From Methylobacterium nonmethylotrophicum (GTDB lineage: Bacteria; Pseudomonadota; Alphaproteobacteria; Rhizobiales; Beijerinckiaceae): a DNA stretch of 64,000 nt. Position 1 is the first letter of the stretch. Every line of letters begins with the position of its first letter. The DNA is taken from the NCBI RefSeq assembly GCF_004745635.1, contig NZ_SRLB01000004.1, positions 124,001 to 188,000 on the forward strand. The letters are read 5' to 3'. A model generated the notes under the pieces. That model saw nothing but the letters and a program-made list of their open reading frames with translations. It was not told where the DNA came from and made no database searches. Of the stretch, positions 43,927 through 51,620 are shown one piece after another. The position numbers and the translations under genes were made by a program.

Positions 43927-45003
43927 ATGACGCTGCCTAAGCCTCTCCACACCCGTCGCCGCTTCCTCGCCCGGGCCGGCGCCCTCGGCCTCGCGACGCC
44001 CTTCGGCCTCGTCGGCTCGCCCTCCTCCGCCGGGCTCCTGCCCGTGCCGGGTCTCGACGGGGCGCCGATCTGCCGGGTCGCCGCCGAGGGGCCGGCGCCC
44101 GCCGGCGCGCTGCGCCCGATCAAGCTCGCCTGGAACGCCTCGGCGATCTGCACCGCGGCGGCCCCCGTCGCCAAGGAGAGCGGCGTCTTCGCCCGGCACG
44201 GGCTCGACGTGGAGTTCGTCAATTTCGGCGGCTCGACGGAGCAGCTCCTCGAGGCGATCGCCACCGGCAAGGCGGATGCCGGCATCGGCATGGCGCTGCG
44301 CTGGCTCAAGCCCCTGGAGCAGGGCTTCGACGTCAAGGTCACGGCGGGCATCCACGGCGGCTGCATGCGGCTGCTCGGCGCCACCACCGCCGGGGCGACC
44401 AGCCTCGAGGCGCTGAAGGGCAAGGTGATCGCGGTGAGCGACCAGGCCTCGCCGGCCAAGAACTTCTTCAGCCTGCTCCTGGCCAAGCGCGGCATCGACC
44501 CCGAGCGCGACGTCGAGTGGCGGGTCTATCCCCTCGACCTCCTCAATCTCGCGGTCGAGAAGGGCGAGGCCCAGGCGCTCGCCGACGGCGATCCCCGCAC
44601 CTTCCTGTGGATGAAGGACACCCGCCTCACCGAGGTCGCCAACAACCTCTCGGCCGAGTACCGCGACCGCACCTGCTGCGTCCTGGCGGTCCGCGGCTCG
44701 CTGGTGCGCGACGAGCGCCCGGTGGCGACCGCGCTCACCCGGGCGCTGCTGGAGTCCGGCGCCTCAGTCGCGCATGATCCCGCCTACGCCGCCAAGGTCT
44801 TTGCCGGCTACGGCGGCAAGGGCTCGGTCGAGGAGCTGGCCGCGATGCTGCGCAGCCACACCCATCACCACCATCCCCTCGGGGCCGAGCTCAAGCAGCA
44901 GATCGCGGCTTACGTCGACGAGCTGAAGATCGTGAAGGTCATCCGCGCCCGCACCGACGCCCGGCAATTCGCCGAGCGCGTCACCGCCGACGTCCTGAGC
45001 TGA
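43927..45003 (+). CDS. ABC importer binding protein, NitT/TauT family, with histidine run
   Basis: The 358-residue protein has a twin-arginine signal (HTRRRFLARAGALGLATPFG) and the SsuA-like fold: AAPVAKESGVFARHGLDVEF, GGSTEQLLEAIATGKADAGI, LEALKGKVIAVSDQASPAKN. A HTHHHHP cluster near residue 318 and paired cysteines (RTCCVLAVRG) are unusual for the family and might bind a metal. It leads a binding protein, permease, ATPase operon of the nitrate/sulfonate/taurine class. The ligand is not known; linkage to OsmC suggests organosulfur. Confidence 0.92.
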   Translation: MTLPKPLHTRRRFLARAGALGLATPFGLVGSPSSAGLLPVPGLDGAPICRVAAEGPAPAGALRPIKLAWNASAICTAAAPVAKESGVFARHGLDVEFVNFGGSTEQLLEAIATGKADAGIGMALRWLKPLEQGFDVKVTAGIHGGCMRLLGATTAGATSLEALKGKVIAVSDQASPAKNFFSLLLAKRGIDPERDVEWRVYPLDLLNLAVEKGEAQALADGDPRTFLWMKDTRLTEVANNLSAEYRDRTCCVLAVRGSLVRDERPVATALTRALLESGASVAHDPAYAAKVFAGYGGKGSVEELAAMLRSHTHHHHPLGAELKQQIAAYVDELKIVKVIRARTDARQFAERVTADVLS

Positions 45004-45014
45004 AGGCGGCGGTC

Positions 45015-46010
45015 ATGAGCGACATCGCGCTCGCCCGGGCGGGGGCGGCCGTCCGGCGCCCCGCCTTCCTGCCCGCCACGGCCTCCGTGGCGGCCTCCGC
45101 CGCCTGGATCGGCCTTGCCGCCCTCGTGGCCCTGCCAGCCGACCTGGGCGATTTCGGCCTCACCCGCGAGCTCGCCGCCGGCTTCGCGGGGTTCGGCGCC
45201 CTGCTCCTGGCGGCCGGCTTCCTGCGTCCCGGCGAGGCCGGCCTCGCCCGGCGGGTCCAGGGCTGGTCGCCCTGGCTCGTCGTGCTCGCCGGCCTGACCG
45301 GCCTGTGGGAGGCGGCGACCGCCAAGGCCGGCTGGCTGCCGATGCCGTTCTTCCCGCCGCCGCAGGCGATCCTGGAGGTCTTCGTCGAGGATTACCCGCG
45401 GCTCGCCGACAGCGTCTGGCACTCCCTGCGGCTGCTGGCCGGCGGCTACGCCCTCGGGGCGCTCACCGGCTTCACCCTCGGGGTCGCCATCGGCTGGTCG
45501 CGGAGCGTCGGCTACTGGGTGCACCCGGTCCTGCGCTTCGTCGGCCCGTTGCCGGCCACCGCCTGGCTGCCGCTCGCCTTCTTCGTCTTCCCGTCGAGCG
45601 GCGCCGCCTCGACCTTCCTCGTCGCGCTCGCCACCGGCTTTCCGGTCACGGTGCTGACCTGGTCGGGCATCGCCGGGGTCAACAAGGCCTATTACGACGT
45701 CGCCCGCACGCTCGGCGCCCGCGAGGGCTTCCTGATCCTCCGGGTGGCGATCCCGGCGGCCCTGCCGCACGTCTTCGTCGGCCTGTTCATGGGGCTCGGC
45801 AGCGCCTTCGCGGTGCTGGTGGTGGCCGAGATGCTGGGCGTGAAGGCCGGCCTCGGCTGGTACCTGCAATGGGCGCAAGGGTGGGCGGCCTACGCCAACA
45901 TGTACGCGGCGCTCGCCGTGATGGCTTTGGCCTGCTCGGGCCTGATCACCCTGCTGTTCCGGCTGCGCGACCGTCTCCTGTCCTGGCAGAAGGGCCTCGT
46001 CCAATGGTAG
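45015..46010 (+). CDS. ABC importer permease, NitT/TauT family
   Basis: The 331-residue permease has an N-terminal extension with three predicted helices (AAWIGLAALVALPADL and following) before the usual six-helix core. The coupling loop is GVNKAYYDVARTLGAREGF, and FPVTVLTWSGI and MLGVKAGLGWYLQWA are typical of the SsuC/TauC group. Its stop overlaps the ATPase start by 7 bp. Confidence 0.92.
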   Translation: MSDIALARAGAAVRRPAFLPATASVAASAAWIGLAALVALPADLGDFGLTRELAAGFAGFGALLLAAGFLRPGEAGLARRVQGWSPWLVVLAGLTGLWEAATAKAGWLPMPFFPPPQAILEVFVEDYPRLADSVWHSLRLLAGGYALGALTGFTLGVAIGWSRSVGYWVHPVLRFVGPLPATAWLPLAFFVFPSSGAASTFLVALATGFPVTVLTWSGIAGVNKAYYDVARTLGAREGFLILRVAIPAALPHVFVGLFMGLGSAFAVLVVAEMLGVKAGLGWYLQWAQGWAAYANMYAALAVMALACSGLITLLFRLRDRLLSWQKGLVQW

Positions 46011-46819
46011 CCGGCCTGATCGCCCCGTCCCACGCGCCTGCCCCGATCCTGGCAGGTGGTCCCGCGCCCGCCCGCGGCGCCGCCCTGTCGCTGCGCGACG
46101 TGCGCCACGCCTTCGCGCTGAAGAAGGCGCCGCTCCCGGTCCTCGACGGCGTCTCGTTCGACGTCGCGCCCGGCGCCTTCGTGGCCCTGCTCGGGCCCTC
46201 GGGCTGCGGGAAGTCGACGCTGCTGCGTCTGGCCGCCGGGCTCGAGCCGCCGAACGAGGGCCGGATCGCCGTCGACGGCGTGCCCTTGCGCGGTCCCCAC
46301 CCGTCCCGCGGCCTCGTGTTCCAGGACCCGACGCTCTATCCCTGGCGCAGCGTCATCGGCAACGTCGCGGTCGGGCCGGAGGCCCGCGGGCGCGCCAGGG
46401 CGGAGCGTGGCCGCGTCGAGGAGGCCTTGGCCCTCGTCGGGCTGTCCGGCTTCGCCGACGCCTTCCCGCACCAGCTCTCGGGCGGCATGGCGCAGCGGGT
46501 GGCGCTCGCCCGGGCCCTCGTCAACGCGCCGCCGCTGCTGCTCCTCGACGAGCCGCTCGGCAAGCTCGACTCGCTCACCCGCCTGGCGATGCAGGCCGAG
46601 CTGGTGCGGCTGTGGCAGGACAAGGGCTTCACCGCCCTCCTGGTGACCCACGACGTCGAGGAGGCCCTGATGCTGGCCCAGCGCATCCTCGTCTTCTCGG
46701 ACCGCCCGGCCCGGATCCGGGCCGACATCCCGTGCGACCGGCCCTATCCGCGCCACCGCGAGGATCCGGGCGTCGTCGCCGATCGCCGGGCCATCCTGGA
46801 CCTCCTCGGCACCGCCTGA
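46004..46819 (+). CDS. ABC importer ATP-binding protein, NitT/TauT family
   Basis: The 271-residue ATPase has Walker A GPSGCGKST (64-72), VFQDPTLYPWRSVIGNV at the Q-loop, signature LSGGMAQR, Walker B LLLLDEPLGKLDSLTR and H-loop VTHDVEEALM. It completes the importer started at 43927. It is convergent with a second SsuA-type binding protein gene, only 16 bp away. Confidence 0.95.
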   Translation: MVAGLIAPSHAPAPILAGGPAPARGAALSLRDVRHAFALKKAPLPVLDGVSFDVAPGAFVALLGPSGCGKSTLLRLAAGLEPPNEGRIAVDGVPLRGPHPSRGLVFQDPTLYPWRSVIGNVAVGPEARGRARAERGRVEEALALVGLSGFADAFPHQLSGGMAQRVALARALVNAPPLLLLDEPLGKLDSLTRLAMQAELVRLWQDKGFTALLVTHDVEEALMLAQRILVFSDRPARIRADIPCDRPYPRHREDPGVVADRRAILDLLGTA

Positions 46820-46835
46820 GGCGGGGCCGGACCTG

Positions 46836-47786
46836 TCAGCGCACGGGCGGCGCCCAGATCCCGAGGGCGCCGGTGTCGACGGCGCGCGGCAGCAGCCCCT
46901 CGGCCCGGAAGGCGTCGGCGATGGTCTGCTGCTCGGAGAGGCCCTCCCGGGTGACGGGCTCGACCCGGTAGCTGCGATGGGCGTTCGCCGCGAGGACGAT
47001 GTCGGGCTCGAGCTTCCAGAGCGTCGCGAGCCGCGCGGCCGCCTCGTCCGGGTTCGCCTTCACCCAGGCCCCGGTCTGCGCGAGCTTCGCGAAGAGGATT
47101 CCGAGCACCGCCCCGTTCGCCGCCGCATAGGAATCGGCGGCGAGGTAGTAGCGCTTGTAGAGCGACAGCCCGGTCCCGTCGCGCAGGATGCGCGCGCCCG
47201 CCTGCTTCTGCGCCGCGGTCAGGAACGGATCCCAGGCGGCCCAGGCCTCGACGCCCCCGCTCTCCAGCGCGGCCCGCCCATCGGCCGGGCTCAGATAGGC
47301 CGGCGTGATGCTCTTGAAGGACAAGCCGGCCTCCTTGAGGGCGGCGAGGACCAGGAAGTGGTTGCCCGCCCCCTTGGTGACGGCGATCCGCTTGCCCTTC
47401 AGGTCGGCGACCGAGCGGAGGCTCGAGTCCTTCGGCACCAGGATCGCCTGCGCCTCCGGCGAGGCCGCTTCCTGCGCGAGGTAGGTGATGCGCGCGCCGG
47501 CCGCCTGCGCGAAGACCGGCACCGTGTCGGCGACGTCGGCCGAGACGTCGATCGACCCGGCATTCAGCGCCTCCATGATCGGCAGGCCGCTGGTGAACTC
47601 GTGCCAGGACAGGCCGACGCCCTGCGCCGACAGGGCCTGTTCCAGGCTCCCGTCCTGGCGCAGCAGCGCGACGAGCGTCGAGGAGCGCTGGTAGCCGATG
47701 CGGAGCGTCGCGGCGGCGCGCGCGGGGCGGCTCAGCACGGCCGAGGCGGCGAGGCCCGCGAGCAGGGTTCGGCGGGTGGTCGGCAT
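46836..47786 (-). CDS. ssuA: Aliphatic sulfonate-type ABC binding protein (SsuA-like)
   Basis: The 316-residue protein has a Tat signal (TTRRTLLAGLAASAVLSRPA, cleavage near ARAA) and the SsuA sequence pattern: LRIGYQRSSTLVALLRQDGS, FTSGLPIMEALNAGSIDVSA, GDxP-like region DVADTVPVFAQAAGA, KGKRIAVTKGAGNHFLV and WAAWDPFLTAAQKQ. It likely binds alkanesulfonates or related organosulfur compounds and may feed the adjacent ABC permease, to which it is convergent, or another one. The start at 47786 is 8 bases after GAGGATC; a longer frame upstream lacks a signal. Confidence 0.88.
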   Translation of the reverse strand: MPTTRRTLLAGLAASAVLSRPARAAATLRIGYQRSSTLVALLRQDGSLEQALSAQGVGLSWHEFTSGLPIMEALNAGSIDVSADVADTVPVFAQAAGARITYLAQEAASPEAQAILVPKDSSLRSVADLKGKRIAVTKGAGNHFLVLAALKEAGLSFKSITPAYLSPADGRAALESGGVEAWAAWDPFLTAAQKQAGARILRDGTGLSLYKRYYLAADSYAAANGAVLGILFAKLAQTGAWVKANPDEAAARLATLWKLEPDIVLAANAHRSYRVEPVTREGLSEQQTIADAFRAEGLLPRAVDTGALGIWAPPVR

Positions 47787-48172
47787 CGGGTCGGATCCTC
47801 GGAGGATTATGCGGCGACGCGGACGGGCCCGCGCCGCAAGGCTGGTGTGCCGATACCCATAAAGCACGAAGAGTCCGGCCGGCAAGCAATCATAACAGGG
47901 ATTGCGCCGTCTCTCCGATAGTAGTGGCGAGATGTCGTGGCCGCAACGACGCGGGGGACACGCCTTCCGTCAGCTCAAGAAGCTATTTCTCTTCTCTCGT
48001 AAAATCAGGAAAGAATTTTTTATTCGAAGCCTCGGCTTTGGAATGGCGCAGCCTTGCAGGCTGGCCCAGTATCGGTGCGGCGTCCGACGCCCGCCCCTCA
48101 TCGCTCCGGTCTCGCGCGGAGCGATCCGCCGCCCGGGCCGTCCCGCTCCACCACGATTCGGGGATCTCGATC
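47787..48172. other. Divergent intergenic region between ssuA-like and metQ-like genes
   Basis: The 386-bp gap contains an AT-rich patch around 47975-48030 (CTATTTCTCTTCTCTCGTAA and AAAGAATTTTTTATTC) unlike the surrounding DNA. TGGCGCAGCCTTGCA at 48044-48058 resembles a sigma54 promoter but the spacing is one base short. Promoters for both flanking genes must lie here. No gene is seen. Confidence 0.4.
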
Positions 48173-48961
48173 ATGCTCACCTCGTCCCGGCGCGCGCTCC
48201 TCGCCGCGGCGCTCGTCCTCGCCTCGGCCGCCGCCGCGCCGGCGCAGACCATCCGGGTCGGGGTCACCGCGGGACCGCATGCCGAGGTGCTCGACGTCGT
48301 CCGCAAGGTCGCGGCCTCCCGCGGGCTCGACGTCGCCGTCGTCGAGTTCACCGACTACGTGATCCCCAACCAGGCGCTGGCGGCGGGTGACCTCGACGCC
48401 AACGCGTTCCAGCACGAGCCCTACCTGCGCAACCAGGTCGCCAAGACCGGCTGGAGGGTCGTCAAGGTCGCGACCACCACCGCCTCGCCGCAGGGCATCT
48501 ACTCCAAGCGCTTCAAGCGCATCGAGGACCTGCCCGCGGGCGCCACGATCGCGATCCAGAACGACCCGTCGAACGGCGCCCGCTCCCTGCAGATCCTGCA
48601 CGCCAACGGCGTGATCACGCTCAAGGACCCGGCCAGCATCACCGCCACCATCGCCGACATCGCCGGCAACCCGAAACGCTTCCGCTTCGTCGAGCTCGAC
48701 GCCGCCCAGCTCGCCCGCGCGCTCGACGACGTCGATGCCGCCTCGATCAACAACAACTACGCCATCCAGGCCGGCCTCTCGCCGGTGACCGACCCGCTGA
48801 TCCGGGAACCGGTGGAGGGGCCGTGGGTCAACATCATCGCGGTGCGCGAGGCCGACCGCGACAAGCCGTGGGTGCGCATTCTCGTCGAGGCCTACCGCTC
48901 GCAGCCGGTGAAGGACTTCATCCTTGCCCGCTTCAAGGGCGCCTACGTGCCGACGTGGTAG
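48173..48961 (+). CDS. metQ: MetQ/NlpA-type substrate-binding protein
   Basis: The 262-residue protein has a signal peptide (LLAAALVLASAAAAPAQT) and the MetQ fold: IRVGVTAGPHAEVLDVVRKV, VEFTDYVIPNQALAAGDLDA, NAFQHEPYL, IAIQNDPSNGARSL and NNNYAIQAGLSP. E. coli MetQ binds methionine and is a lipoprotein; here no lipobox is visible and cleavage at APAQ is more likely. No MetN or MetI gene follows. Instead a flavin monooxygenase does, so the protein may bind a methionine-like or other organosulfur compound to be oxidised. Confidence 0.9.
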   Translation: MLTSSRRALLAAALVLASAAAAPAQTIRVGVTAGPHAEVLDVVRKVAASRGLDVAVVEFTDYVIPNQALAAGDLDANAFQHEPYLRNQVAKTGWRVVKVATTTASPQGIYSKRFKRIEDLPAGATIAIQNDPSNGARSLQILHANGVITLKDPASITATIADIAGNPKRFRFVELDAAQLARALDDVDAASINNNYAIQAGLSPVTDPLIREPVEGPWVNIIAVREADRDKPWVRILVEAYRSQPVKDFILARFKGAYVPTW

Positions 48962-48997
48962 CCTGGGTGATCCCCTGCCCTCCGATTTGATCGAGCC

Positions 48998-50362
48998 ATG
49001 ATCCGTTTCAACGCCTTCGAGATGAACTGCGTCGGGCACCAGTCGCCCGGCCTGTGGCGCCATCCCCGGGACCGCTCGGGCGACTACACCACCCTCGCCT
49101 ACTGGACCGACCTCGCCCGGCTGCTCGAGCGCGGCCGCTTCGACGGGGTGTTCCTCGCCGACGTGGTCGGGCTCTACGACGTCCATGGCGGCTCGCCCGC
49201 CGCCGCCCTGCGCAACGCCACGCAGGTGCCGGTGAACGATCCGCTCCTCGTCGTGCCGGCGATGGCGGCGGTGACGGAGCATCTCGGCTTCGGCGTCACC
49301 GTGAATTTGTCCTACGAGGCGCCCTACCTGCTCGCGCGCCGCTTCACGACGCTCGACCACCTGACGGCGGGCCGCATCGGATGGAACGTGGTCACGGGCT
49401 ACCTCGACTCGGCGGCCCGCGCGATGGGCCTCGACCGCCAGCGCGCCCACGACGACCGCTACGACCTCGCCGAGGAGTACATGGCGGTCGTCTACGCCCT
49501 CTGGGAGGGCAGCTGGGACGACGGCGCGGTGCGGCGCGACCGGGCGGCGGGCGTGTTCACCGATCCGGCCTCCGTCCGGGCGATCCGGCACGAGGGCCCG
49601 CATTTCCGCGTCGAGGGCGTGCATCTCGGGGAGCCCTCGCCGCAGCGCACCCCCGTGATCTACCAGGCCGGGACCTCGCCGAAGGGCCGCGGCTTCGCGG
49701 CCCGCCACGCCGAATGCGTGTTCATTTCCGGCCCCTCGCCGCAGGTGATCGCGCCCCGGGTCGCGGCGCTCCGGCAGGCGGTCGCGGAGGCGGGCCGGGC
49801 GCCGGGCGACCTCCTGATCTACGCGCTGGCCACCCTCGTGGTCGCGGAGACCGACGCGCTCGCACAGGCCAAGCTCGCCGAGTACCGCCAGTATGTCAGC
49901 CACGAAGGGGCGCTCGCCCTGATGTCGGGCTGGACCGGGGTCGACTTCTCGGGGCTCGACCTCGACGCGCAGGTGCGGCACGTCGAGAACGATGCCGGGC
50001 GCACCGCGATGGACAACGTCACGCGGGCCGATCCGGGCCGGGTCTGGACGGTGCGGGAGGTGGCCGAGCATGTCGGGATCGGCGGGATCGGGCCGGTCTT
50101 CTGCGGCTCGCCCGCCACCGTCTGCGACGCGCTCGAGGCCTTCGTGGCGGCGACCGGGATCGACGGGTTCAACCTCGCCTACGTGGTGGCGCACGAGACC
50201 TTCGCGGACGTCGTCGAGCTCGTGGTGCCCGAGCTGCAGCGGCGCGGGCGCTACCCGACGGCGTATCGCGACGGCCCGCTGCGCCGGAAGCTCTTCGGGC
50301 GCGACCGGGTCGATGCGGCCCATCCGGCGGCGCGCCACCGGCACGCCCCGGCGATGGCGTGA
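48998..50362 (+). CDS. NtaA/SnaA/DszA-family FMN-dependent monooxygenase
   Basis: The 454-residue enzyme belongs to the bacterial luciferase-like superfamily. It has the subgroup motifs FNAFEMNCVGHQSPGLWRHP, FDGVFLADVVGLYDVHGG, PYLLARRFTTLDHLTAGRIG, WNVVTGYLDSAARAMG and PVIYQAGTSPKGRGFAARHA. Members use reduced FMN from a partner reductase and oxygen to open or desulfurise substrates such as nitrilotriacetate, dibenzothiophene sulfone or dimethyl sulfide. Position 36 bp after a MetQ-like gene suggests an organosulfur substrate. No flavin reductase is next to it. Confidence 0.93.
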   Translation: MIRFNAFEMNCVGHQSPGLWRHPRDRSGDYTTLAYWTDLARLLERGRFDGVFLADVVGLYDVHGGSPAAALRNATQVPVNDPLLVVPAMAAVTEHLGFGVTVNLSYEAPYLLARRFTTLDHLTAGRIGWNVVTGYLDSAARAMGLDRQRAHDDRYDLAEEYMAVVYALWEGSWDDGAVRRDRAAGVFTDPASVRAIRHEGPHFRVEGVHLGEPSPQRTPVIYQAGTSPKGRGFAARHAECVFISGPSPQVIAPRVAALRQAVAEAGRAPGDLLIYALATLVVAETDALAQAKLAEYRQYVSHEGALALMSGWTGVDFSGLDLDAQVRHVENDAGRTAMDNVTRADPGRVWTVREVAEHVGIGGIGPVFCGSPATVCDALEAFVAATGIDGFNLAYVVAHETFADVVELVVPELQRRGRYPTAYRDGPLRRKLFGRDRVDAAHPAARHRHAPAMA

Positions 50363-50603
50363 GGGCGGGTCCGTCGGAGCGCCGCTCCTCTCCACCCGAC
50401 CGCGGTCGCAGGGTGCCGGCGACCGGACGATCGCGCCGGCGTGAGCCTCGAAGGAGGACGTTGGAAGCCGCTGCGGAACGCACCCCCATCGTCGCGGACC
50501 GTGACCGCGTGTTCGGAAGCTCGGCCGTCGGGTGGACCGGCCGGGCAAAGCCGGGCAGAAACGACGGCACGCGCACGGGGTAGGGATGCCGGGAGGAAGC
50601 TCG

Positions 50604-51611
50604 ATGATGCGGCGGGCGGTGCTGTCCGCGGTGGTGGCCCTGTGCGCGTGCGGAGGCCCGGTCGGGCCGGCGCGGAGCCAGGGGCGGGTCCGCGTGCTGC
50701 CGGAGGGCGGCCGCGTCGCCGTGCGGCTGACCGCCGAGGAGCGGGCCCGGATCGGCGTCGTGACGGCCCGCCTCGTGCCGCAGCCGCACCGGATCGAGAT
50801 CCTGGCCTATGGCAGCGTCCTCGATCCCGCCCGCATCACCGACCTGACCAACAGCTACGCGGGGGCGGTCGCCGCCCTGCGGACCGCGAAGACCCGGGCG
50901 GAGGTCTCCGCCAGCGCCCTGCGCCGGGCCAGGAGCCTCGGCCCCACGGTCGTCGCCGGCGCCCAGCTCGAGACGGTCGAGGGCAGCGCCGCCACCGACG
51001 AGGCGACGCTGGCGGCCGCCGAATCGCAGGTGCGCACCCTCGCCGCCACCGCGCAGCAGGAATGGGGGCCGGTGCTCGGCCGGGCGATCGTCGAGCGGGC
51101 CCCCCTCGTCACCCGCCTGATCGAGCGGGCGGACCTCCTGGTGCAGGTGACCCTGCCCGCCGGCGAGGCCCTGAAGGTTCCCCCGGCCACGGCCTTCGCG
51201 GAGGTGCCGCCGCAGAGCGAGCGGGTGACCATGCGCCTCGTCTCGCCGGCGACGCGGACGGAGCAGCGGATCCAGGGCGTCAGCCACTACTACCTCGTGG
51301 CCGGCGACAGCGGCCTCCTGCCGGGTATGAGCGTGCAGGCCTTCCTGACCTCGCCGCAGGAGGCCGTGGGGATCGCCGTCCCGGAGAGCGCCGTGATCCA
51401 CTGGCAGGGCAGCGCCTGGATCTATCACGGCCTCGGTGCCGATGCCTTCACCCGGCACCTCCTCAAGCCGGAGGCGGCCGTCTCGGCGGACCGTTACGTG
51501 ATCGACGACCTCGGCGGGGAGACGGACATCGTCGTGACCGGGCCGCAGGCGGTGCTCACCGAGGAGCTGAAGGGCCGGAGCCCGGCCTCCGCCGACCCGG
51601 ATGACGACTGA
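50604..51611 (+). CDS. RND adaptor protein of the heavy-metal efflux type
   Basis: The 335-residue protein starts at an ATG 5 bases after GGGAGGA and has a signal peptide ending ALCACGG, possibly a lipobox. It has CusB/CzcB-like features: VRLTAEERARIGVVTARLVP, AYGSVLDPARITDL, a coiled-coil alanine-rich hairpin (residues 80-155), and TGPQAVLTEELKG at the end. Unlike typical CusB proteins it lacks an obvious methionine-rich N-terminal metal site. It precedes an RND permease gene by 9 bp. An upstream ATG at 50586 is an alternative. Confidence 0.85.
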   Translation: MMRRAVLSAVVALCACGGPVGPARSQGRVRVLPEGGRVAVRLTAEERARIGVVTARLVPQPHRIEILAYGSVLDPARITDLTNSYAGAVAALRTAKTRAEVSASALRRARSLGPTVVAGAQLETVEGSAATDEATLAAAESQVRTLAATAQQEWGPVLGRAIVERAPLVTRLIERADLLVQVTLPAGEALKVPPATAFAEVPPQSERVTMRLVSPATRTEQRIQGVSHYYLVAGDSGLLPGMSVQAFLTSPQEAVGIAVPESAVIHWQGSAWIYHGLGADAFTRHLLKPEAAVSADRYVIDDLGGETDIVVTGPQAVLTEELKGRSPASADPDDD

Positions 51612-51620
51612 GCGCCGCGC

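Noticed and set aside
48044..48058. A sigma54-type promoter before the MetQ-like gene
   Set aside because: TGGC and TTGC are present, but the GG to GC distance is one base too short, so it does not meet the -24/-12 rule.
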